Below are positions 32,768-41,805 of a stretch of DNA of 42,771 nt, piece by piece. Position 1 is the first letter of the stretch. Each line of letters opens with the position of its first letter. The stretch is from Acetobacteraceae bacterium (GTDB lineage: Bacteria; Pseudomonadota; Alphaproteobacteria; Acetobacterales; Acetobacteraceae), in the NCBI GenBank assembly GCA_027487675.1, contig JAIYDD010000039.1, forward strand, positions 1 through 42,771, in the 5' to 3' direction. Under the pieces are notes generated by a model. It worked only from the letters and a program-made list of their open reading frames with translations. It was not told the origin of the DNA and did not search any database. Position numbers and translations under genes: made by a program.

Positions 32768-35076
32768 CTGTCGTCCGGCAGGGACCCGAGCGGCACGATT
32801 CCGCTGGCCCCGTTCTCGTCCAGTGTCACGAAGAGGCCGAAGCGTGTCACGCCGGAAATCCGCGCATCGAACATGTTCCCGACGCGGTCCGCCATGTAGG
32901 CCGCGAGGTAGCGGTCCACCGCGTCGCGTTCCGCCGCCGCGGCGCGGCGCTCGGTCTGGGTGATGTGCTCCGCCGTGTCGGGGAAGCGCGCTGCCTCGTC
33001 ATCCGTCAGCGCGCCCGCCGAGGGGCCCTTGCCGAGCCCGAGCCCGGCGATCAGCGCGCGATGCACCAGCAGGTCGGCGTAGCGGCGGATCGGGCTGGTG
33101 AAATGCGCGTAGCGCGGCAGCGCCAGCCCGAAATGGCCGATATTGTCGGGGCTGTAGGCGGCCTGGGCCTGGCCGCGCAGCACTGCCTCGTTCACGAGCC
33201 GGGCTTCCGGCTTGTCCTGCACCGCCAGCAGCACGCGGGTGAAGTCGCGCGGCAGGATGCGGTCCCGCGGCGCCAGGTTCACGCCGAGCGTGGACAGGAA
33301 CTGGCGCAGCCCTTCCAGCTTCTCGTCCGAGGGCCGGTCGTGGATGCGGTACATGCAGGGCCGGGCGAGGCGTTCCAGCTCCTCCGCCGCGCAGACATTG
33401 GCGGCGACCATGAATTCCTCGATCAGCTTGTGCGAATCGAGCCGCGCGCGGGGCACCACGGCCGCGACCTTGCCCTGCGCGTCGAGCAGCACGCGGCGTT
33501 CCGGCACGTCCAGCTCCAGCGTGCCGCGGCGTTCGCGCGCGGCCAGCAGCGCCCGGAAGGCACCATAGAGTTTTCCGAGCTGCCCGGCCGGCACGCCCTC
33601 CGGGTCGGTGCCCTCTTCATGGCAGCGCTGGACCTGTTCGTAGGTCAGTCGCGCGCAGCTGCGCATGATGCCGCGCCCGAAGCGATGGCCGGTCTTGGTG
33701 CCCGCCTTGTCGAAGCGCATCTCGACGAACAGGCAGCCGCGCGGCTCGGCGGGGCGCAGGCTGCACCAGCCATTCGACAGCGCCTCGGGCAGCATCGGCA
33801 CGACGCGGTCGGGGAAATAGACGGAATTGCCGCGCGCCCAGGCTTCCCGGTCGAGCGCGCTGCCGGGCTTCACGTAATGCGCGACATCGGCGATGGCCAC
33901 GACGATTCGCCAGCCGTCACCTTCGGGCTCGGCCCAGACGGCGTCGTCGAAGTCGCGCGCATCCTCGCCGTCGATGGTCACCAGCGGCACGTCCCGCAGG
34001 TCCTCGCGGCCGCGCTTCGTGACACCCTTGGCGCGCTCCGCCTCCTCCACCGCCTCGGCCGGGAAGCCGTCGGGGATGCCGTGCGCGTGGATGCAGACCA
34101 GGCTGACGCTGCGCGGCTCGCCCATCCGGCCCAGCACCTCGGTGATGCGGGCGGGGCGGGGGCCCATGGGGCGGTGGCTTGGCAGGGGCTCGGCCAGCAC
34201 GATGTCGCCTGGGCGGGCGGCGCCGCGTTCCTCGGGCGGGACCATCCACTCGCCGCGATGCCGGCGGTCGGTCGGGATGATCCTGCCTTCCTCGAAGACG
34301 CCGAGGATGCGGGCGGGGCGGGCCTCGCTCGGCAGGCGCTTGAAGGTGCGGCCTTCGTACTTGCCGGGGCCGATCTGGCGCAGCCGGGCCAGCACGCGTT
34401 CGCCGGGGGCCAGCGCCGCCAGGCCGCGGCGTTCGGGCACCATGAAGATGGCGGGCGGCGGGCCGGCGGCGCGGTCCCATTGCAGGGGGCGGGCGATGGC
34501 GTCGCCGTCGCGGTCGGTGCCGATCACCTCGACCACCGTCATCTCCGGCAGGCGGTCGGGCGCGGCGAGGCCGCGCCCCCCGACCGGGGCGGCGGCGCCG
34601 CTCTCCTTCAGCTGGCGCAGCAGCTCGCGCAGTGCCGGGCGCTGGTCGGAGGAGAGGCCGAAATGCCGCGCGATCTCGGTCTTGCCGACGCGGCCCTGGG
34701 CGTCGCGCAGGAAGGCGCGCAGCGCCTGCAGGGTGGGCAGCGGCGCGGGGCCCTCGGCCGGCGCGGCGCGCTGCGGGCGCGGGCCGGCGCGATCCGCGCG
34801 CTTCGGCGGGCGGAGCGGCTTCGGCGCGGGGCCGGGGCGGCCGGGCGCGGTGTCGTCTTGCCCCACCGGCTGCGCCGCCCGTGCGGGGGCGCGCCGCTTC
34901 GGTGCGGCCTGCTCCGACATGGCCGATCGCTCTGCCCATGCCGCGGCGCGTTCCGGGGCGGGCTTGTCGGTCCCGGACGGCAGCGCCTCCCGCGCGGCGC
35001 CGCGCGTCTTCGTCGCGGCGACGCGGCTGCGCGTGCGGGCGGCGTGGCCTTTCGGGGGAGGGCCGCGCCGGTGCAT
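32542..35076 (-). CDS. rnr: Ribonuclease R
   Basis: An 844-residue 3'-5' exoribonuclease that degrades structured RNA. It has a winged-helix N-terminal domain (about 110-160), cold-shock domains, and an RNB catalytic domain with IDGEDARDFDDAV (Asp369, Asp375, Asp377 and Asp378 region) followed by VAIADVAHYVKPGSALDREA. An S1 domain is near the end (MFDARISGVTRFGLFVTL), then a basic tail. The first 105 residues are a Pro/Ala/Lys/Arg-rich, probably disordered extension. ATG 35076 lies one base beyond the topA stop, supporting coupling; ATG 34920 (MSEQ) is an alternative, giving 792 residues. The 3' end overlaps the S41 gene. Confidence 0.95.
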   Translation of the reverse strand: MHRRGPPPKGHAARTRSRVAATKTRGAAREALPSGTDKPAPERAAAWAERSAMSEQAAPKRRAPARAAQPVGQDDTAPGRPGPAPKPLRPPKRADRAGPRPQRAAPAEGPAPLPTLQALRAFLRDAQGRVGKTEIARHFGLSSDQRPALRELLRQLKESGAAAPVGGRGLAAPDRLPEMTVVEVIGTDRDGDAIARPLQWDRAAGPPPAIFMVPERRGLAALAPGERVLARLRQIGPGKYEGRTFKRLPSEARPARILGVFEEGRIIPTDRRHRGEWMVPPEERGAARPGDIVLAEPLPSHRPMGPRPARITEVLGRMGEPRSVSLVCIHAHGIPDGFPAEAVEEAERAKGVTKRGREDLRDVPLVTIDGEDARDFDDAVWAEPEGDGWRIVVAIADVAHYVKPGSALDREAWARGNSVYFPDRVVPMLPEALSNGWCSLRPAEPRGCLFVEMRFDKAGTKTGHRFGRGIMRSCARLTYEQVQRCHEEGTDPEGVPAGQLGKLYGAFRALLAARERRGTLELDVPERRVLLDAQGKVAAVVPRARLDSHKLIEEFMVAANVCAAEELERLARPCMYRIHDRPSDEKLEGLRQFLSTLGVNLAPRDRILPRDFTRVLLAVQDKPEARLVNEAVLRGQAQAAYSPDNIGHFGLALPRYAHFTSPIRRYADLLVHRALIAGLGLGKGPSAGALTDDEAARFPDTAEHITQTERRAAAAERDAVDRYLAAYMADRVGNMFDARISGVTRFGLFVTLDENGASGIVPLGSLPDDRWQLDEAGHRVTGRSTGLTFALAQPVEVQLVEATPRTGGMVFRLMQEDPRARRGGRPPAAGASSRGFSSRSARRR

Positions 35077-35077
35077 C

Positions 35078-37924
35078 TCACCCGGCCTTGGCGCGGGACG
35101 ACGCCTTGGCGGGCGCCGCCTTTGCGGCGGGCTTGCGCGCGGCGGGCTTGGCCGCGGGCTTGGCGGTGGGCTTCGCCGCGCCGGTCTTTGCCGAGGCAGA
35201 CTTCGCCGGGGCCTTGCCGGCAGCCGGCTTCGCCGCTGCGGCGCGCGCCGGTGCCTTGGCGGCCGCCTTGCGCGCCGGCGCCGCTTCCGGCGCCGCATCC
35301 GCCGCCGCGCGCTTCGGCGCGGCCTTCGCCTTGCCCTTGGCCGCCGGCTTGCCCTTGGCGCCGCCGCGCGGCGGCAGGTCCTTGCCCTTCTCCGCCAGCA
35401 GCTTCACCGCCTGGTCGAGCGTCACCTCGTCGAATTCCAGGTTCCGCGGCATGGAGGCGATGCGCGAGCCATGCAGGATGAAGGGCCCGAAGCGGCCGCG
35501 CCGCACCTCGACCGGCCCGCCGGCGGGATGGTCGCCGAGCGCGCGGCCCTTCGGCTTGACATCGGCCAGCAGCGACACCGCGCGGTTGATGCCGATCGAG
35601 AGCACGTCGTCATCCGCATCGAGCGACTTGTAGGTGGCGCCCATCTTCACATAGGGCCCGAAGCGCCCCACCCCGGCCTGGATCTCCTCCTTCGTCTCCG
35701 GGTGCAGGCCGACCATGCGCGGCAGCGACAGCAGGCCGAGGGCGCGGTCGAGCGTCACGCTGTCCGCCTCCATCCCGCGCGGCAGGCTGGCGCGGCGGGG
35801 TTTCACCGCCTTGCCCTTCTCGTCCTCCGTCTGCTCGCCGAGCTGGACGTAGAGCCCGTAGGGCCCGCGCCGCAGCGAGACGCGCTGGCCGCTGGCATCG
35901 TCCACGCCAAGCTCCCGCTGGCCTTCGAAGCCCGCCGCGCCTTCGCCCGCATCGCCGCCGGTCAGCGGGCGCGTGTAGCGGCAATCGGGGTAGTTGGAGC
36001 AGCCGATGAAGGCGCCGGACCGCCCGAGCCGCAGCCCGAGCCGCCCGCCCGAGCAGGCCGGGCAGCCGCGCGGATCGCTGCCGTCGGTGCGCGCGGGGAA
36101 GAAATGCGGCCCCAGCTCCTCGTCCAGCGCATCGATCACGTCGCTGATCTTGAGGTCGCGCGTCGCATCGATGGCGCGGGAGAAATCCTCCCAGAAGGCG
36201 CGCATCACGGCGCGCCAGTCGGCGCGGCCGCCGGAGATGTCGTCCAGCTTCTCCTCGAGCCCCGCGGTGAAGCCGGTGTCCACGTAGCGTTCGAAGAAGG
36301 AGACGAGGAAGGCGGTGACCAGCCGGCCGCGATCCTCCGGCATGAAGCGCCGCTTCTCGAGGCGCACATACTCCCGGTCCTGCAGCACCTGCAGGATCGA
36401 GGCATAGGTGGAGGGCCGGCCGATGCCGAGTTCCTCCAGCTTCTTGACCAGCGTGGCTTCCGAGAAGCGCGGCGGCGGCTGGGTGAAGTGCTGGTGCGCG
36501 GCCACCGCGCCGGTCTTCAGCGGGTCGCGCTCCCGCATCGGCGGCAGGGTGCGCTCATCCTCCTCCGCCTCGGCGCCGGCGGTGGCCCCAGGGGAGGATA
36601 TTCCGGCGCGGGCATCCGCGGCGCGGTCATCCTCGTCCTCGCGGTACAGGCGCAGGAAGCCGTCGAAGGCGATGACGGAGCCGGTGGCGCGCAGGCGGGT
36701 CTTCCCGGTCTCCTCCGTGATCTCGACGATGGTCTGGTCGAGCTCCGCGGATTGCATCTGCGACGCGACGGCGCGCTTCCAGACCAGCTCGTAGAGCTTG
36801 CGCTGGCGGTCATCGAGGTAGGCGGCAACCTGTTCCGGCGTGCGCGTCACGTCGGTCGGGCGGATCGCCTCATGCGCTTCCTGGGCGTTCTTCGCCTTCG
36901 AGGAGTATTCGCGCGGCGCGCCGGGCACGTAGTCGGCCCCGAAGCTGTCGCGGACATGGTCGCGGATCGCGAAGATCGCTTCCCGCGCCATCTGCACGCC
37001 GTCGGTCCGCATGTAGGTGATGAGGCCGACGGCCTCGCCGCCGATGTCGACGCCTTCATACAGCTGCTGGGCCGTGCGCATCGCCTGCTGCGCGCCCATG
37101 CCGAGCTTGCGCGACGCCTCCATCTGGAGCGTCGAGGTGGTGAAGGGCGGCGGCGGATTCCGCCGGGTGCGCTTCTTCTCGACGGAGGCGACGCTGAACC
37201 GCCCGGCCTCCACGGCCGCCTTGGCGCGCATCGCGTTGGCTTCGTCCGGCAGGTCGAACTGTTCGAGCTTCTTCCCGTCCAGATGCGTCAGCCGCGCGGT
37301 GAAGGGCGCGCCGGCCGGCGTCGCCATGCGCGCGTCCACCGTCCAGTATTCGCGCGCGCGAAAAGCCTCGATCTCGGCTTCCCGCTCGCAGATCAGCCGC
37401 AGCGCGACGGATTGCACGCGGCCCGCCGACTTGCTGCCCGGCAGCTTGCGCCACAGCACCGGGCTGAGCGTGAAGCCCACCAGGTAGTCGAGCGCCCGGC
37501 GCGCGAGGTAGGCCTCGATCAGCGGGGTATCGAGATCCCGCGGATGCGCCACCGCATGCTGGATGGCGCGCTTGGTGATCTCGTTGAAGGTGATGCGGTG
37601 GACCTCGAGGCCCTTCAGCGCCCCGCGCCGCGCCAGCATGTCCTTCACATGCCAGGAGATCGCCTCGCCTTCGCGGTCGGGGTCGGTGGCCAGGAACAGC
37701 CGCCGCGCGCCCTTCAGCGCGGAGGCGATCTCCTTCACCTGGCGCTCGCCGCGGTCATCCGCCTCCCAGTCCATGGCGAAGTCCTCGTCCGGCCGGACGC
37801 TGCCATCCTTGGGCGGCAGGTCGCGGACATGGCCGAAGGAGGCGAGGACGCGGAAATCGCGGCCGAGATACTTGTTGATGGTCTTGGCCTTGGCGGGGCT
37901 TTCGACCACGACGACGTCTGGCAT
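35078..37924 (-). CDS. topA: DNA topoisomerase I
   Basis: A 948-residue type IA topoisomerase that relaxes negative supercoils by a single-strand break. The Toprim part starts VVVVESPAKAKTINKYLG with Glu8 and has the TDPDREGE acidic cluster (Asp81, Asp83, Glu85). The catalytic Tyr304 is in GLITYMRTDG. One Cys4 zinc ribbon remains (CPACSGG and CSNYPDC), followed by Toprim C-terminal repeats and a tail of about 95 residues made nearly only of Ala, Lys and Pro, resembling histone H1. The tail probably binds DNA non-specifically. The start is ATG 37924. It lies between dprA and rnr in the order typical of Alphaproteobacteria. Confidence 0.97.
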   Translation of the reverse strand: MPDVVVVESPAKAKTINKYLGRDFRVLASFGHVRDLPPKDGSVRPDEDFAMDWEADDRGERQVKEIASALKGARRLFLATDPDREGEAISWHVKDMLARRGALKGLEVHRITFNEITKRAIQHAVAHPRDLDTPLIEAYLARRALDYLVGFTLSPVLWRKLPGSKSAGRVQSVALRLICEREAEIEAFRAREYWTVDARMATPAGAPFTARLTHLDGKKLEQFDLPDEANAMRAKAAVEAGRFSVASVEKKRTRRNPPPPFTTSTLQMEASRKLGMGAQQAMRTAQQLYEGVDIGGEAVGLITYMRTDGVQMAREAIFAIRDHVRDSFGADYVPGAPREYSSKAKNAQEAHEAIRPTDVTRTPEQVAAYLDDRQRKLYELVWKRAVASQMQSAELDQTIVEITEETGKTRLRATGSVIAFDGFLRLYREDEDDRAADARAGISSPGATAGAEAEEDERTLPPMRERDPLKTGAVAAHQHFTQPPPRFSEATLVKKLEELGIGRPSTYASILQVLQDREYVRLEKRRFMPEDRGRLVTAFLVSFFERYVDTGFTAGLEEKLDDISGGRADWRAVMRAFWEDFSRAIDATRDLKISDVIDALDEELGPHFFPARTDGSDPRGCPACSGGRLGLRLGRSGAFIGCSNYPDCRYTRPLTGGDAGEGAAGFEGQRELGVDDASGQRVSLRRGPYGLYVQLGEQTEDEKGKAVKPRRASLPRGMEADSVTLDRALGLLSLPRMVGLHPETKEEIQAGVGRFGPYVKMGATYKSLDADDDVLSIGINRAVSLLADVKPKGRALGDHPAGGPVEVRRGRFGPFILHGSRIASMPRNLEFDEVTLDQAVKLLAEKGKDLPPRGGAKGKPAAKGKAKAAPKRAAADAAPEAAPARKAAAKAPARAAAAKPAAGKAPAKSASAKTGAAKPTAKPAAKPAARKPAAKAAPAKASSRAKAG

Positions 37925-37961
37925 CGGGCTGGGTTCGCCTGTCCTCGTTCCGGCCGCGCGC

Positions 37962-39083
37962 CTAGCGGGAAGATCGCGCGACACGATTGCCGGGCAGCGG
38001 CTCCACCAGCCCGGAGAGCTCCAGGTCCAGCAGCAGCGCCCGCACGACCGGCGCCGAGAGGTGGCAGCGGCGGACCAGATCGTCAACGCCCACCGGCGTG
38101 GGGCCGATCAGTTCCAGCACCTGGCCGGCCGGGTCGGCGGGGGCGGCGGCCGGGCCGGCGGGCGGGTCTTCCGCCTCGAAGGCCGGCTCGGGCGCGGGGC
38201 GGGGGCGGAACAGCGGCAGCGGGCGGGGCGCGGCGGGCAGGTGGGCCAGGATGTCCTCGGCCGTCTCGACCAGATGCGCGCCCTGGCGGATCAGGTCGTT
38301 CGATCCACGCGCGCGCGGGTCGAGCGGGCTGCCCGGCACCGCGAACACCTCCCGCCCCGCTTCCAGCGCCAGGCGGGCGGTGATCAGGCTGCCGGATTTC
38401 GGCGCCGCCTCCACCACCACGACCCCGAGGCTCAGCCCGGCGACGATCCGGTTGCGGCGGGGGAAGTGGCGCGCCAGGGGCGCGGTGCCGAGCGGCGCCT
38501 CGGCCAGCACCGCGCCGCCTTCGGCCGCGATGCGGGCCTGCAGCGCGGCGTTCTCGGGCGGGTAGGGCTGGTCCAGGCCGCCCGCGACCACGGCGATGGT
38601 CCGCCCATGCGCCGCCAGCGCGCCCTGGTGCGCCGCCGCATCCACCCCGCGCGCGAGGCCCGAGGTGACGACGATCCCGGCCGCGGTCAGCCCGGCCGCC
38701 AGCTCCTCGGCGATCCGCCGCCCGGCGGCGGAGGCGGCGCGGGCGCCGACGATCGCGACCTGCCGGCGCAGCGCGATCTGCCCGTCGCCGAGCACGGCGA
38801 GCAGGGGCGGCGGGTCCTCGGTCTCCGCCAGCAGGTCGGGGTAGCCGGGGCCGCCCAGGTGCAGCAGCCGGGCGCCGAGCTTCGCCAGCGCCAGCACCTC
38901 CCGCTCCGCCTCCGCCGCCGGCGGCGCCGACAGGGGGCGGCCGGCGCGCTCGGCATGGCGCGGCAGGGCGGCCAGCGCGGCCTCGGCGCTGCCATGGCGG
39001 TCGATCAGGCGGCGGAAGGTGGCGGGCCCGATGCCCTCGGTGCGGGCGAGGCGAAGGCGGGCCAGGGTCTCGGCGGGTGTCAC
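37962..39083 (-). CDS. dprA: DNA-processing protein DprA
   Basis: A 373-residue protein that loads RecA on incoming single-stranded DNA during transformation. A Rossmann-like fold is seen: VAIVGARAASAAGRRIAEEL, TSGLARGVDAAAHQGAL, RNRIVAGLSLGVVVVEAAPKSGSL and VFAVPGSPLDPRARGSNDLIRQGA. The N-terminal helices are SAM-like (GIGPATFRRLIDRHGS) and the C-terminus has the winged-helix DML1-like domain (PTPVGVDDLVRRCHLS). A Pro/Ala linker of about 40 residues joins them. I use GTG 39083; the frame continues upstream but with no conserved residues. It precedes topA by 37 bases on the same strand. DprA is kept in many non-competent bacteria. Confidence 0.93.
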   Translation of the reverse strand: MTPAETLARLRLARTEGIGPATFRRLIDRHGSAEAALAALPRHAERAGRPLSAPPAAEAEREVLALAKLGARLLHLGGPGYPDLLAETEDPPPLLAVLGDGQIALRRQVAIVGARAASAAGRRIAEELAAGLTAAGIVVTSGLARGVDAAAHQGALAAHGRTIAVVAGGLDQPYPPENAALQARIAAEGGAVLAEAPLGTAPLARHFPRRNRIVAGLSLGVVVVEAAPKSGSLITARLALEAGREVFAVPGSPLDPRARGSNDLIRQGAHLVETAEDILAHLPAAPRPLPLFRPRPAPEPAFEAEDPPAGPAAAPADPAGQVLELIGPTPVGVDDLVRRCHLSAPVVRALLLDLELSGLVEPLPGNRVARSSR

Positions 39084-39285
39084 GATGCGCGCCAGCCCAC
39101 CACGCCCCGCCCGGCGACGCAACGAGGTTGTGCAGGCGCCGCCGGCTTCCCGTGACGCGGGCGGGCGGCCTTCACGAAACCGGCATCCCGGCGCGGCGGG
39201 CCCGAAGGCGGCCGCCCCTCGGGCGGGCAGCAACGGGCGATGGCGGCCTCGCGCTCCCGGCGGTGCGTTGCCGCCGCCCGGACCG

Positions 39286-39876
39286 CTACCCCTTGGCCTT
39301 GCCGAAGCGCGGCTCCGTCCCCGCCAGCAGCCGCTGGATGTTCGGCCGGTGCCGCCAGGCGATCAGCGCCGCCAGCCCCGCCGCGAACCCCGCCAGCCGC
39401 AAATCGCCCAGCAGTAGCGCCGCGATGGGCGCCGCCGCGCAGGCCGCCAAGGCGCCCGCCGAGGAGATGCGGGTGGCGGCGAAGACCGCGAGCCAGGCCG
39501 CCAGCGCCACCAGCCCCAGCCACCATTGCGCCGCCAGCAGCACCCCCGCGCCGGTCGCCACCCCCTTGCCGCCCTTGAAGCCGAGCCAGACGGGGAAGGC
39601 GTGGCCGGCCATCGCGGCGACGCCGGCGACCAGCGCCGCCTCCTCGCCCCAGATCGCACGCGCCAGCAGCAGCGCGGCCGCGCCCTTGAGCGCGTCGAGG
39701 ACCAGGGTGGCGGCGGCCAGCCCCTTGCGGCCGGTGCGGAGCACATTGGTCGCGCCGATATTGCCAGAGCCGATGGCGCGGATGTCGCCCAGCCCCGCGG
39801 CCTTGGTCAGCACCAGGCCGAAGGGGATCGAGCCGAGCAGGTAGCCGAGGATCGCGGCCAGCAGCAGCGACATCAT
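39286..39876 (-). CDS. plsY: Glycerol-3-phosphate acyltransferase PlsY
   Basis: A 196-residue integral membrane enzyme that transfers an acyl group from acyl phosphate to glycerol 3-phosphate, starting phospholipid synthesis. Diagnostic loops are all present: [23 protein letters not shown], and [22 protein letters not shown]. About five helices are predicted. The double ATG at 39876/39873 overlaps the stop of the pyrC-like gene as ATGA, so the two are translationally coupled. A 202-base gap with GC hairpins separates it from dprA, and no further gene is seen there. Confidence 0.96.
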   Translation of the reverse strand: MMSLLLAAILGYLLGSIPFGLVLTKAAGLGDIRAIGSGNIGATNVLRTGRKGLAAATLVLDALKGAAALLLARAIWGEEAALVAGVAAMAGHAFPVWLGFKGGKGVATGAGVLLAAQWWLGLVALAAWLAVFAATRISSAGALAACAAAPIAALLLGDLRLAGFAAGLAALIAWRHRPNIQRLLAGTEPRFGKAKG

Positions 39877-41147
39877 CCGAAGACGCGCCTTCCCGCCTTC
39901 CAGGTGCCGAGCACCTTGCCCTCCAGCGCGCGCCCGTCGAAGGGCGTGTTCTGCGCCTTGCCGGGCAGCTTCCCGGCCTCGACGCGCCAGCCGCGCTCGG
40001 GATGGAACAGCACCAGGTCGGCCGGCGCGCCCTTGGCCAGCCGGCCTGCTTGCAGGCCGAGCAGGGCGGCGGGCCGGCTGGTCAGCAGCGCCAGCGCGTC
40101 CAGCAGCCCGAGCGCGCCGCCATGCACCTGCGCCAGCGTCACCGCGAGCAGCGTGGCCAGCCCCGCCCCGCCGGGCTCGGCCTGGGCGAAGGGCAGGCGC
40201 TTGTCGTCGGCGTCCCTCGGCTGGTGGTCGGAGGCGACGGCATCGATCGTGCCGTCGGCCAGCGCGGCCAGCACGGCCAGCCGGTCCGCCTCGTCCCGCA
40301 GCGGCGGGGAGAGCTTGGCGTAGGTGCGGTATTCGCCGATCGCCGTCTCGTTCAGGTCGAAATAGGGGGGCGCGGTGTCGCAGGTGACGGCGAGGCCCTC
40401 CGCCTTGGCGGCGCGAATCAGGTCCAGCGCGGCGGCGGTGGAGACATGGGCGAAATGCACATGGCCGCGCGTCAGGCGCGCCAGCGCGATGTCGCGGGCG
40501 ACCAGCATCGACTCGGCGGCGGGCGGGATGCCGGGCAGGCCCATGCGGGTGGCGCGTTCGCCTTCCGTGGCGGCGCCGCCGGCGGCGAGTGCCGGTTCCT
40601 CCGGGTGCTGCACGACGAAGCTGCCGAAGGCGCGCGCGTAGCTGAGGGCAAGGCGCATGGTGCGCGCATTGCCGATGGCGCGCTGGCCATCGGTGAAGGC
40701 GACGGCGCCGGCTTCCTTCAGCAGGCCGAACTCGGAAAGGTCCTTGCCCGCGCAGCCGGCGGTGGCGGCGCCATAGGGCAGGATGGTCAGGCTGCCGGTC
40801 GCCTCGCCCTTGCGGATGACGAAGGAGATCAGCGCCGGGTCGTCGAGCGGCGGGTCGGTGTCCGGCAGGGCGCAGAGCGTGGTGATGCCCCCCGAAGCGG
40901 CGGCCTGGGCGGCGGAGGCGATGGTCTCGCGGTGCTCGGCGCCGGGTTCGCCGAGGGCGGCGCGCAGGTCGATAAGGCCGGGGGCGAGGCAGGCGCCGTC
41001 GGCGTCCACCACCACCGCACCCTCCGGCACGCCGAGCGACGGCCCGAGATCCAGGATGCGCCCGTCCCGCACCAGCAGCCCGCCCGGCGCATCGAGGCCG
41101 CCTTGCGGGTCCAGCAGCCTGGCATTGGTGATCAGCAGGTCGCCCAT
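39873..41147 (-). CDS. pyrC: Dihydroorotase-like protein, probably catalytically inactive (PyrC')
   Basis: A 424-residue amidohydrolase of the class I dihydroorotase group. It has the usual framework: [57 protein letters not shown], and [27 protein letters not shown]. However, the metal motif DxHxH after PGLI reads D60-L-R-A-A, so both N-terminal His are missing. Similar proteins in Pseudomonas and Alphaproteobacteria (PyrC') structurally support aspartate carbamoyltransferase PyrB and another PyrC does the catalysis. No pyrB is next to it here, although pyrB often is. The gene is coupled to plsY by overlap and divergent from cytochrome b561. Confidence 0.88.
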   Translation of the reverse strand: MGDLLITNARLLDPQGGLDAPGGLLVRDGRILDLGPSLGVPEGAVVVDADGACLAPGLIDLRAALGEPGAEHRETIASAAQAAASGGITTLCALPDTDPPLDDPALISFVIRKGEATGSLTILPYGAATAGCAGKDLSEFGLLKEAGAVAFTDGQRAIGNARTMRLALSYARAFGSFVVQHPEEPALAAGGAATEGERATRMGLPGIPPAAESMLVARDIALARLTRGHVHFAHVSTAAALDLIRAAKAEGLAVTCDTAPPYFDLNETAIGEYRTYAKLSPPLRDEADRLAVLAALADGTIDAVASDHQPRDADDKRLPFAQAEPGGAGLATLLAVTLAQVHGGALGLLDALALLTSRPAALLGLQAGRLAKGAPADLVLFHPERGWRVEAGKLPGKAQNTPFDGRALEGKVLGTWKAGRRVFG

Positions 41148-41250
41148 GCCGGGGTTATAGACGGGAAGCCCGGGCCCGCCACCCGCTTCGCCGGCGGTTG
41201 ACAGAAGCTGCCGCCGCGGTTCGGCTGGCAGGGTCGCCGGAGACGCACCG
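41148..41250. promoter_or_regulatory. Divergent region pyrC-like / cytochrome b561
   Basis: These 103 bases must contain the promoters of both genes. TTGACA occurs at 41198-41203 on the plus strand and could be a -35 box for the cytochrome gene, but no clear -10 box is at the right distance. CCGGAGA before 41251 is the likely ribosome-binding site. Confidence 0.35.
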
Positions 41251-41805
41251 ATGCCCCTGTTGAACTCCCGCGAGGGCTATGGCGCGCTGCCCAAGGCAGC
41301 GCACTGGATCATCGCCGCGCTGTTCGCCTGGCAGCTCGGCTCCGGCCTGGTGATGACCCGGCTGGGCGACGGCGAGCGCATCGCCGGGCTTGGCGCGGAT
41401 GCACTGTACAACTGGCACAAGACGATCGGCCTGCTGGCGCTGGCGGTGGCGCTCGGCCGCATCGCGCTGCGCCGGATGGGCGAGCTGCCGCCTTGGGCAC
41501 CGACGCTGACGGTGGCGGAGCGGCGCATCGTCCACCGCGCCGAGCAGCTGCTCTATGCGGCGATGCTGCTGATGCCGCTGAGCGGCTTCGTGCATGTCAT
41601 GGCCGGCGGCTATGGCGTGCTGCTGGCGGGGCTGGTGGCGCTGCCCAATCCGCTGCCCGAATCGAAGGCGCTGGGCGAGGTAGGCCGGGTGCTGCACCTG
41701 GCCGGCGCGATCGGCCTGGCCCTGGCGCTGGCGGCGCATCTCGGCGTCGTGCTGCGCCATGCCGCGCTGCTGCGCGACGGGCTGCTGCGGCGGATGCTGC
41801 CCTAG
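41251..41805 (+). CDS. Cytochrome b561 family protein
   Basis: A 184-residue inner-membrane di-heme cytochrome b with four helices. His18 (AAHWI), His56 (NWHKTIG), His149 (VLHLAG) and His163 (AAHLG) are in the positions of the heme ligands of CybB/YceJ-type proteins. Such proteins move electrons between the quinone pool and periplasmic acceptors such as superoxide. The start is ATG 41251 with GGAG upstream. Its stop TAG is immediately followed by the start of an insertion sequence, so the terminal residues or downstream context may have been altered by the insertion. Confidence 0.93.
   Translation: MPLLNSREGYGALPKAAHWIIAALFAWQLGSGLVMTRLGDGERIAGLGADALYNWHKTIGLLALAVALGRIALRRMGELPPWAPTLTVAERRIVHRAEQLLYAAMLLMPLSGFVHVMAGGYGVLLAGLVALPNPLPESKALGEVGRVLHLAGAIGLALALAAHLGVVLRHAALLRDGLLRRMLP

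Noticed and set aside
33893-38383. A plus-strand open frame of about 1500 codons opposite rnr, topA and dprA
   Set aside because: It is the mirror of real genes in GC-rich DNA; the translation is Arg/Ala/Gly-rich without any family motif, while the minus strand has full-length, motif-complete RNase R, TopA and DprA.
39084-39285. A small gene or RNA between plsY and dprA
   Set aside because: The 202 bases hold GC-rich inverted stretches but no convincing frame, tRNA shape or promoter.
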